A stretch of DNA of 48,930 nucleotides from Verrucomicrobiota bacterium (GTDB lineage: Bacteria; Verrucomicrobiota; Verrucomicrobiia; Opitutales; Opitutaceae): contig JAEZUE010000065.1 in the NCBI GenBank assembly GCA_023443455.1, forward strand, positions 1 to 48,930, read 5' to 3'. Under the pieces are notes generated by a model. The model saw only the letters and a program-made list of their open reading frames with translations, ran no database searches and had not been told where the DNA came from. Position numbers and translations under genes: made by a program. Positions 40,643 to 47,495 of the stretch are shown here, in pieces; position 1 is the stretch's first letter, and each line of letters starts with the position of its first letter.

Positions 40643-42366
40643 AACTGCACGCCAAGCTCACCCTCTCGCTGCTCTCCGGCCTGCTCGTCATCGTCGTGTT
40701 CGCCCAGATCTTCCAGCAATGGCGCAGCTCGTCGGCCCTCCGCTCCCAGTCGGCCGACGACCTGCGGCGCCTCGAGGCCAGCGAATGGCGCGCCGCCGAA
40801 AACATCGGCCGCTCCATCGGCTACGCCGTGGCCGGCTCGCTCGAACGCGGCGAGATGGTCAAGTTCGAGAAACTGCTCGCCGCCCAGCGCAACGTCGAGG
40901 GCCTGCTCGAGTTCTCCCTCTACGACGTCGACGGCGTCGCCCTCTACTCCTCCGATCCCGCCCTCGTCGGCAACCGCCTCGCCGACGACCTCGTCGGCCG
41001 CTTCCGCACCTCCCCCGACCGCATCGCCCGCCGCCACGCCGACGCCTTCGAGATCTACCAGCCGCAGATCGTCACGCCCGAGTGTATCCGTTGCCACACG
41101 CTGTGGCAGGAGAACAACACCTGCGGCACCACCGCGTTCCGCTACTCCGCCGCCACCCTCGCCGCCGCCGAAGCCCGCTCCGCGGCCTCCCTCGCCGCCA
41201 TCCGCCGCGAAGGCATCGTCACCACCGTCGCCACCGCCATCGTCATCGTCGGCATCTTCGTCACCCTCGCCTACTTCGTCGTGCGCCGCATGGTCGTGCG
41301 CCCCCTCGCCGTCCTCGCCGGCGGCCTCGAGCGTATCGCCTCCGGCGACACAGCCACCCGCATCGCCGTCGACTCGGCCGACGAGATCGGCACCCTCTCC
41401 GCGACCGCCAACACCATGGCCGAGGCCCTCGACGCGAAGGCCCGCCTCGCCAACCGCATCGGCGAGGGCGACCTCACCGCCGAGATCCGCCTCAGCTCCG
41501 CAAACGACACGCTCGGGCACGCGCTGCACCAGATGGTCACCCGGCTGCGCGAAGTCGTCGCCAACGTGCGCCATGCCGCCGGCAACGTCGCCAGCGGCAG
41601 CGAACAACTCACCGGCACCGCCCAGCTCATCTCCGGCGGCTCCTCCACCCAGGCCGCCTCGGTCGAGGAAGTCTCCGCCACGATCGAGCAGTCCACCGCC
41701 AGCATCTCCAGGAACACCGACAACGCCCGCCGCACCGAGGCCATCGCCGGCGGCGCCGCCCAGGAGGCCGCCACCGCCGGCCAGTCGGTCGTGCAGACCG
41801 TGCACGCGATGAAGGACATCGCCGCCCGCATCTCCATCATCGAGGAGATCGCCCGCCAGACCGACCTGCTCGCCCTCAACGCCGCCATCGAGGCCGCCCG
41901 CGCCGGCGAACACGGCAAGGGTTTCGCCGTCGTCGCCGGCGAGGTGCGCAAGCTCGCCGAACGCAGCAGCCGGGCCGCCGGCGAGATCGGCGAACTCTCC
42001 GGCAGCAGCGTCGCCGTCGCCGAAAAGGCCGGCACCATGATCGACCAGCTCGTCGGTCGCATCCGCGAGACGGCTACACTCGTCCAGCAGATCGCCGCCG
42101 CCAGCGAGGAGCAGAACCTCGGCGCCGGCCAGGTGAACCGCGCAGTCCAGGAACTCGACAAGGTCGTCCAGCAGAACGCCGCCTCCTCCGGGGAGATGGC
42201 CGCCGCGGCCGCCGCGCTTTCGACCGAGGCCGAGCAGCTCCAGCGGGCCATCGGCTTCTTCCGCGACGGCGACGCCTCCGCGCCAGCCATGGAACCCCGG
42301 CGGGCGTCGGCCCGGACCGTTCACTCCATCGCGGCGCCCGCCAAGCAACGATCCGCCCGCCCGTGA
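40639..42366 (+). CDS. Methyl-accepting chemotaxis protein with periplasmic c-type heme motif
   Basis: 575 residues; the ATG overlaps the hydrogenase small-subunit stop by 4 bases (ATGA). TM1 is about 5-25, a periplasmic domain about 26-192, TM2 about 193-214, HAMP about 215-268. The signalling domain follows, with the hairpin segment IEEIARQTDLLALNAAIEAA and GFAVVAGEVRKLAERS. The sensor contains EFSLYDVDGVALYSSDP, a PAS- or Cache-like strand pattern, and CIRCH (C149, C152, H153), the covalent heme c motif, with a further C162. Periplasmic heme-c chemoreceptors are known from Geobacter and sense redox state or ligands. The overlap with the hydrogenase gene implies a shared job, perhaps taxis in response to hydrogen or electron flow. 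No che genes are adjacent. Confidence 0.93.
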   Translation: MKLHAKLTLSLLSGLLVIVVFAQIFQQWRSSSALRSQSADDLRRLEASEWRAAENIGRSIGYAVAGSLERGEMVKFEKLLAAQRNVEGLLEFSLYDVDGVALYSSDPALVGNRLADDLVGRFRTSPDRIARRHADAFEIYQPQIVTPECIRCHTLWQENNTCGTTAFRYSAATLAAAEARSAASLAAIRREGIVTTVATAIVIVGIFVTLAYFVVRRMVVRPLAVLAGGLERIASGDTATRIAVDSADEIGTLSATANTMAEALDAKARLANRIGEGDLTAEIRLSSANDTLGHALHQMVTRLREVVANVRHAAGNVASGSEQLTGTAQLISGGSSTQAASVEEVSATIEQSTASISRNTDNARRTEAIAGGAAQEAATAGQSVVQTVHAMKDIAARISIIEEIARQTDLLALNAAIEAARAGEHGKGFAVVAGEVRKLAERSSRAAGEIGELSGSSVAVAEKAGTMIDQLVGRIRETATLVQQIAAASEEQNLGAGQVNRAVQELDKVVQQNAASSGEMAAAAAALSTEAEQLQRAIGFFRDGDASAPAMEPRRASARTVHSIAAPAKQRSARP

Positions 42367-42485
42367 CCGGCGACGGGAGCCGAAATTTCCGCGTGCGATC
42401 GTTTCGGCACGGAGAGCGGCCCGCCGCGGCGCCCCCGGCACTCTTCCCGGGCAGCGGAGGAACCGCTCAGCCGTAGTCATTCATT

Positions 42486-42606
42486 CGAGCGACGAGGGTC
42501 GAGCGTTGAGGGCCGGAGTTTCGGAGGCAGATCGAGAGCACCCTCGGGCAATCGCCTTGTTCACAATTGGATTGGGGCTCGCCACTCGACGCTCGACTCT
42601 CGTCTC
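42486..42606 (-). repeat. Relative of the interspersed palindromic repeat with a different centre
   Basis: The arms CGACGAGGGTCGAGCGTTGA and CACTCGACGCTCGACTCTCG are close to those of copies A-D in minus orientation and at similar spacing, but the CAAACCATCGGTGGCG core is absent and the middle (GCAATCGCCTTGTTCACAAT) is unrelated. Confidence 0.55.
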
Positions 42607-42638
42607 CTAGGAAACAGCTCTGTTTCTTCCCGTCCGGG

Positions 42639-42654
42639 GCAAAACGCGTTTTGC
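42639..42654 (-). terminator. Palindromic hairpin after pfkA
   Basis: GCAAAACGCGTTTTGC is a perfect palindrome 28 bases after the pfkA stop codon. On the minus strand the 3' half ends in TTTTGC, so it could act as an intrinsic terminator, possibly together with the GAAACAG/CTGTTTC hairpin 13 bases further. Confidence 0.6.
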
Positions 42655-42681
42655 GGTGGGGCTGCATCGTCACGTATAGGA

Positions 42682-43821
42682 TCAGTCGCCCAGGCAGGTG
42701 CCGACCCGGCGCGCCGCCTCGATCCAGCCGTGATTTGTCGGCACGATCTTGATACCCTTCGCCACCTTGGCGATCGGTACCGCGACGATCGCATCGCCCC
42801 GCGTCGCGACCATGTGGCCGAACTTGCCCTCGCGGATCAGCTCCACCGCGGCCGTGCCGACCCGCGTCGCAAGCAGCCGGTCGTGGCAGGACGGCGTGCC
42901 GCCGCGCTGGACATAGCCGAGAATGGTGACGCGCGCCTCGAGATGGGTGAGCTCCTCGAGCAATCTGGCCAGGCGCATCGTGTGACCGGCACGGGCCTTG
43001 TCCCACGTGGAGAGCGCCTGCTTGGCCTCCTTCTTCTCCGCATCGGTCTTCGAGCTTTCGCGGCGGCGCAGCAGCACCTGGAGCTCGTTGGCATCGGTCG
43101 CCGGCAACGCCCCTTCGGCCACCGCCACGATGCTGAAATTCAAACCGTGCTCCGAGCGGCGGCGAATGGCCGCAGCCACCTTGCCCACATCGTACGGAAT
43201 CTCGGGGATGAGGATCACGTCCGCCCCGCCGGCGATGCCGGCCCCGAGCGCGAGCCAACCGGCGCGGTGTCCCATGATCTCCGCGATGATGATGCGGTGA
43301 TGGCTGTGCGCCGTGCTGTGCAGCCGGTCGAGCGTCTCGGTGGCGATGCCCAGCGCGGTGTCGAAACCGATCGTGTCGTCGGTGAAGGCCACGTCGTTGT
43401 CGATCGTCTTGGGCAGCGAGACGATGTTGAGCCCCTTCTCGATCAGGCGCGCCGCATTCTTGTGCGTGCCTCCGCCGCCAATACAGACGAGGGCGTCGAG
43501 CTTGTGGCGCTTGTAGGTCTTCACGATCTCGGGCGTCTTGTCGCAGGTGCCGCCGCCCTCGAGCGGGATGCGGTGCGGCTTGTCCCGCGACGTGCCCAGC
43601 ACGGTGCCGCCGAGCGTGAGCATGCCCACCAGCCCGCGCTTGTCCAAGTTCACCCAGCGGTCCTCGATCATCCCGCTGAACCCGTCGCGGAAACCGATCA
43701 GCTCCCATCCATACTGCCCGACTGCGGTCTTGCCGACCGCCCGGATCGCCGCGTTGAGACCGGGGCTGTCGCCACCTGCCGTGAGAATTCCGATTCGTTT
43801 GGTTCGCTTGATCGTGGCCAT
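42682..43821 (-). CDS. pfkA: 6-phosphofructokinase family protein (phosphoryl donor uncertain)
   Basis: 379 residues from the ATG at 43821; upstream frame sequence is not family-like. Family motifs: GILTAGGDSPGLNAAIR (11-27), CIGGGGTHKNA (113-123), PKTIDNDV (137-144), MGHRAGWLAL (183-192), IPEIPY and GYVQRGGTPS. In E. coli-type ATP enzymes the second motif is GGDGS and the third PGTIDND. Here the Mg-binding Asp of the second motif is Gly, and the third has Lys, which is common in pyrophosphate-dependent enzymes, while the next specificity position is Gly as in ATP enzymes. The donor, ATP or pyrophosphate, therefore cannot be called. The role is phosphorylation of fructose 6-phosphate in glycolysis. 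Confidence 0.93.
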   Translation of the reverse strand: MATIKRTKRIGILTAGGDSPGLNAAIRAVGKTAVGQYGWELIGFRDGFSGMIEDRWVNLDKRGLVGMLTLGGTVLGTSRDKPHRIPLEGGGTCDKTPEIVKTYKRHKLDALVCIGGGGTHKNAARLIEKGLNIVSLPKTIDNDVAFTDDTIGFDTALGIATETLDRLHSTAHSHHRIIIAEIMGHRAGWLALGAGIAGGADVILIPEIPYDVGKVAAAIRRRSEHGLNFSIVAVAEGALPATDANELQVLLRRRESSKTDAEKKEAKQALSTWDKARAGHTMRLARLLEELTHLEARVTILGYVQRGGTPSCHDRLLATRVGTAAVELIREGKFGHMVATRGDAIVAVPIAKVAKGIKIVPTNHGWIEAARRVGTCLGD

Positions 43822-43895
43822 GGGAGAACCGACGCAAGCTGGCGGGGCCCAACGACGACCGCAAACCCGCGATTGCAAAATCTCCGTGGAGGCCA

Positions 43896-43926
43896 GGGGG
43901 GGGCGTCGGCGGGCCGGCCCCCCCCC
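43896..43926. repeat. G8 and C9 homopolymer tracts forming an inverted repeat
   Basis: A run of eight G (43896-43903) and a run of nine C (43918-43926) flank a 14-base GC-rich centre in the divergent pfkA-kinase intergenic region. They can pair into a very stable hairpin and are prone to slippage. Confidence 0.75.
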
Positions 43927-43970
43927 GGCCCCGAACCCGGAGTAAAGCGTCCCGCCCACCGGCCGATAGA

Positions 43971-46049
43971 ATGCCCATCGATCTCGTTCGCCCCAGGCCC
44001 CTGCCCGGACGCTTCCTCGCCACGATCTTCTGGGCGCTCGCAACCGTCGCCGCCACCCTCGGCCCCGGCACCGCCACCGCACAGCCCCAGCCCGTCACCA
44101 ACCAACGGATTCGCGTGGGCTCCCTGGTCGACGCCTACCCCTACGCCTTCTTCGACGAACACGGGCGGGTCGACGGCTTCACCGCCAATCTGGTCCAGGC
44201 CGCGGCGGCGGCGATGGACATCGACGTGACCTTCGTCCCCATCTCGGGCACGGACCTGCCCAACCCACTCGATTCGGGGGAGGTGGATGTGGTCATCCCG
44301 CTCGCCCATACCGCCGAGCGCCAGAAGACGATGGAACTCTGCGTGCCCTACCTCCGCCTCAGCGGCTCGGTCTTCATCCGCCGCGGCACCCACCCGGTGG
44401 AGACCGCCGCCGACCTGGGGTTCCACCGCATCGCCGTGCACCCCTCCAGCACGGGCGAGGAGTACCTGCGCCGCATCGGCTTGGCCGACCACATCGTGTA
44501 CGCACGCTCGGTCGAGGACAGCATCCACATGGTGGCCCGCGGCGAGGCCGATGCCCTCCTCGGCTCCCGCCTCACGATCCTGTCGATCATGCACCGCGAC
44601 AGGATCCGGAACATCGAACCGACCGGCATGATCGTGCCCGACTTCAAACTGGCCTACTCGTTCGCCCTCAGAAAGGGCAACATGGAGCTGCTCGGCCAAC
44701 TCAACGAGGGCCTCGCCATCATCATGCGCAACGGCGACTACGAGCGCATCTACAACCACTGGTACGACACCTTCGAGGACCAACGCCTCACCCGCGAGGA
44801 AGTCATCGCGTGGGTCGCCGCACTGCTCGGCACCTTCCTCGTCGTCGTCCTCCTCGGCTTGCTCCACCAACGCCGCCTGCGCGGCCTCGTCGCCGCCCAG
44901 GCGAAGGAGATCGACCGGCAAGCCCGCTGGCTCGGCGACATCGTGCAGCGCGCCCGCTGCGTGCTCTGGACCGGACACGCCGCCCTCACCACCGACGGGA
45001 TTCGCTGGGACTTTCACGAGATCTTCGGCGACTTCGCGGAAGACCTCGTGGACATGGACGACTTCCACCGGGGCAACCGGATCTGGATGGCGGAAAAAAC
45101 CCCCGAGCTCGACGCGATGAACGAACGCGCGCTCCACGCCCTGCGCTCCGGGATCGGCTCGTATTCGCAGGAGTTCCGCGTCCGCCAGAACGGCCGCACC
45201 TTCTGGCTCACCGAAAACGTCTCCCTCCGCCCCGCCGAGCACGGCACCTGGGAGGCGGTCGGCGTCGTGGTGGACATCACCCGCATCAAGGAGGCCGAGG
45301 CCGAGATCCGTCGGCTCAACGACGGCCTCGAACTGCGTGTCCAACAACGCACCACCGAGCTCGAGGCGGCCAACCGCGAACTCGAGAGTTTCTCCTACAG
45401 CGTCTCCCACGATCTCCGCGCGCCGCTGCGCAACATCGCCGGCTTCGCCGCCCTCGCCGCGAAACACCTCGACCCCGGGTCGGGCGCGGAGATCGTGCGC
45501 TACCTCGCCATCGTCGAAAGCGAAGCCGCCCGCCTGAGCGGCCTCATCGACGGCCTGCTCACCTTCTCCCGCCTGAGCCGACGCGACATGCATCGCACCC
45601 CCGTGCCGCTCGGCGAACTCGTCGGGCAGGTCGTCGCCAACGAATTGCGCGAAAGCCTCGCGGGCCGCGACATCGAGTGGCGCATCGGCCCGCTGCCCAC
45701 CGTATCCGGCGACTCGACCCTCCTGCGGCAGGTCGTCTTCAACCTTCTGTCGAACGCGGTGAAATACACCGCCAAGCGCGAACGTGCGCTCATCGAAGTC
45801 TCCGAAGCCTCGAACACCGACGGCCTGCGCGGTTTCGTCGTGCGCGACAACGGCGCCGGGTTCGATCCGCGCTACGCGGGCAAGCTCTTCGGCGTGTTCC
45901 AACGCCTCCACTCGGCCAAGGAATTCGACGGCGCCGGCATCGGTCTGGCCACCGTGCAGCGCATCGTGCACCGCCACGGCGGCACCGTCCAAGGCGAAGG
46001 CCGCCCCGGCGAGGGCGCCACCTTCCAGGTGCTCCTTCCGGCCGACTGA
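43971..46049 (+). CDS. Sensor histidine kinase with solute-binding-protein sensor domain
   Basis: 692 residues. A signal sequence (to about TATAQ at 38) leads into a family 3 solute-binding domain (about 45-270): IRVGSLVDAYPYAFFD, GRVDGFTANLVQA, GEVDVVIPLAHTAERQ, FHRIAVHPSS and the GEADALLGSR region. TM is about 282-302; then a PAS domain (about 320-440), HisKA with H480 in SVSHDLRAPLRNIAGF and HATPase with NAVKYT, DNGAGFDP and GAGIGLATV. It senses a periplasmic small molecule, likely an amino acid or similar by family, through a tethered binding domain as in BvgS-like kinases. No receiver is fused or adjacent. Its TGA is also the first three bases of repeat copy D. Confidence 0.94.
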   Translation: MPIDLVRPRPLPGRFLATIFWALATVAATLGPGTATAQPQPVTNQRIRVGSLVDAYPYAFFDEHGRVDGFTANLVQAAAAAMDIDVTFVPISGTDLPNPLDSGEVDVVIPLAHTAERQKTMELCVPYLRLSGSVFIRRGTHPVETAADLGFHRIAVHPSSTGEEYLRRIGLADHIVYARSVEDSIHMVARGEADALLGSRLTILSIMHRDRIRNIEPTGMIVPDFKLAYSFALRKGNMELLGQLNEGLAIIMRNGDYERIYNHWYDTFEDQRLTREEVIAWVAALLGTFLVVVLLGLLHQRRLRGLVAAQAKEIDRQARWLGDIVQRARCVLWTGHAALTTDGIRWDFHEIFGDFAEDLVDMDDFHRGNRIWMAEKTPELDAMNERALHALRSGIGSYSQEFRVRQNGRTFWLTENVSLRPAEHGTWEAVGVVVDITRIKEAEAEIRRLNDGLELRVQQRTTELEAANRELESFSYSVSHDLRAPLRNIAGFAALAAKHLDPGSGAEIVRYLAIVESEAARLSGLIDGLLTFSRLSRRDMHRTPVPLGELVGQVVANELRESLAGRDIEWRIGPLPTVSGDSTLLRQVVFNLLSNAVKYTAKRERALIEVSEASNTDGLRGFVVRDNGAGFDPRYAGKLFGVFQRLHSAKEFDGAGIGLATVQRIVHRHGGTVQGEGRPGEGATFQVLLPAD

Positions 46050-46181
46050 TGATGCGGTCGAGAGGCGCGCGTCGAGGGACGAGCGTCAAACCATCGGTGG
46101 CGAGCGTCCAGCACGAGTGCTTCGCGCGATCTCCTCTGTGCTCGGCCCCCCGGCGCTCGTCCCTCGACCCTCGACCGAATG
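46047..46181 (+). repeat. Interspersed palindromic repeat, copy D
   Basis: Starts TGATGATGCGGTCGAGAGG, with the first TGA being the stop codon of the preceding kinase gene, has the core CAAACCATCGGTGGCG, and ends CCCTCGACCGAATG. It is the same orientation as the gene it follows, like copy A relative to its kinase gene. Confidence 0.9.
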
Positions 46182-46454
46182 TTGACGACAGAGCCCCGCC
46201 CCGCCGTGCCATGCCCTCGCCACCCTCCACAGCCCCCACGGCCCCCCCAACCAACCGCCCCCCGTCGCCCATCCGCCCCCGTCGCTCCGAGGAAAAATAG
46301 CGTGACGGTCGTCACGCTATTTTGCCCGAGACGCCGGCCACACCGTCACTTCGTCCCCAAAACGCCGGAAACACTGCGGCACGCCACCACGTGAGAGCGC
46401 GGCACACATTGCCTCGACGCGCCTCGACCGAACGGCTTGCCTGCTCCGCACCCG
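46182..46454. other. Intergenic region between repeat copy D and the CDF transporter gene
   Basis: 273 bases (405 from the kinase stop codon to the transporter start, counting the repeat) without a gene. It contains a C/Cpro-coding-like pyrimidine-rich strand and the terminator at 46294-46323. The transporter promoter should lie between that terminator and 46455, but no confident elements are visible. Confidence 0.5.
46294..46323 (+). terminator. Intrinsic terminator between the kinase and CDF genes
   Basis: A perfect stem AAAATAGCGTGACG/CGTCACGCTATTTT with a 2-base formal loop and T run. It is 245 bases after the kinase stop codon, separated from it by repeat copy D. Confidence 0.85.
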
Positions 46455-47363
46455 ATGGACCGCGCCTCCCTCACCCGCTTCGCCTGGCTTTCGATCGCCG
46501 CCGCGCTGGTCACGATCGTCCTCAAGTCGATCGCCTACCTGGTCACCGACTCCGTCGGCCTGCTCTCCGACGCCGTCGAGTCGCTCGTCAATCTCGCCGG
46601 CGGCATCATGGCGCTGCTCATGCTCAAGGTCGCCGCCCGGCCCGCCGACGAAGACCACGCCTATGGCCACAGCAAGGCCGAGTATTTCTCCAGCGGCGTC
46701 GAGGGCACCCTCATCCTGCTCGCCGCCGGCAGCATCGCCTATGCGGCCATAACGCGACTGGCCCACCCCAGACCCCTCGAGGAGATCGGCGTCGGCCTGC
46801 TCGTCTCGGGCGTCGCCTCGGCGATCAACCTCGCCGTCGCCCTCGTCCTGCTGCGCGTCGGGCGTAACCGCCAGTCCATCACGCTCGAGGCCAACGCCCA
46901 CCACCTGCTCACCGATGTCTGGACGTCCGTCGGCGTCGTGGTCGCGGTCGGCGCCGTCGCCCTCTCCGGCTGGCAATGGCTCGATCCGGTCGTCGCCCTG
47001 CTCGTCGCCGCCAACATCGTGCGCACCGGCCTGGGCATCGTCTGCCGCTCCGTCGCCGGCCTGATGGATGCCGCCATCGATCCCGCCGACCTCGCCAAGG
47101 TCCAGAGCGTGCTCGCCGCCCATGAGGACGACGGCGTGAAGTTCCACAACCTGCGCACGCGCCAGGCGGGTTCGCGCCGGTTCCTCAACTTCGATGTGCT
47201 CGTACCCGGCGCGTGGACCGTGCAACAGGGGCACGACCTGCTCGAAACCATCGAGGACGAACTCCGCGCCGCCGTGCCCGAGACCACGATCTTCACCCAC
47301 CTCGAACCGATCGAGGATCCCGCCTCCTGGTCCGACACCAACCTCGACCGCAAGGGCGCCTAG
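46455..47363 (+). CDS. Cation diffusion facilitator (CDF) family transporter
   Basis: 302 residues from ATG 46455; an in-frame TTG 18 bases upstream is less likely. Six membrane segments are expected: 10-30, 34-62, 78-100, 110-135 and two between about 150 and 195. A cytoplasmic domain with FHNLRTRQAGSRRFLNFDVLVP follows. These proteins exchange divalent metal ions (Zn, Mn, Fe, Co) for protons out of the cytoplasm. The TM5 metal motif is HLLTD (HxxxD). In TM2 the equivalent positions read E42 and N46 (VESLVN) where many members have Asp and Asp, so the substrate cannot be predicted confidently. It is a single gene with a terminator upstream and a hairpin downstream. Confidence 0.92.
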   Translation: MDRASLTRFAWLSIAAALVTIVLKSIAYLVTDSVGLLSDAVESLVNLAGGIMALLMLKVAARPADEDHAYGHSKAEYFSSGVEGTLILLAAGSIAYAAITRLAHPRPLEEIGVGLLVSGVASAINLAVALVLLRVGRNRQSITLEANAHHLLTDVWTSVGVVVAVGAVALSGWQWLDPVVALLVAANIVRTGLGIVCRSVAGLMDAAIDPADLAKVQSVLAAHEDDGVKFHNLRTRQAGSRRFLNFDVLVPGAWTVQQGHDLLETIEDELRAAVPETTIFTHLEPIEDPASWSDTNLDRKGA

Positions 47364-47413
47364 CCCGCGGAGAGTCCGGAATCGCGCCGCCCCGGCCGCC
47401 TCGCTTTCGGTAG

Positions 47414-47433
47414 GGTGCGAGCTTGCTCGCACC
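47414..47433. terminator. Hairpin between the convergent CDF and OPT genes
   Basis: GGTGCGAGC-TT-GCTCGCACC is a perfect 9-base stem. It lies 50 bases after the CDF stop codon and 62 bases after the OPT stop codon and may act in both directions, though there is no T tract. Adjacent sequence at 47447-47483 (GCTCGACGCCCGTCCCTCGA) resembles one arm of the interspersed repeat. Confidence 0.5.
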
Positions 47434-47495
47434 GCTCGGTTCGGACCGCACTCGTTGCTCGACGCCCGTCCCTCGACTCCGGTCCTGCCCCGGCC

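Larger units (their letters stand above)
42367..42681. other. Intergenic region between the heme chemoreceptor and pfkA
   Basis: 315 bases without a gene between convergent genes. It holds a diverged relative of the interspersed repeat (42486-42606) and two palindromes on the pfkA side: GAAACAG/CTGTTTC (42611-42626) and the perfect 16-base GCAAAACGCGTTTTGC (42639-42654). Confidence 0.6.
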
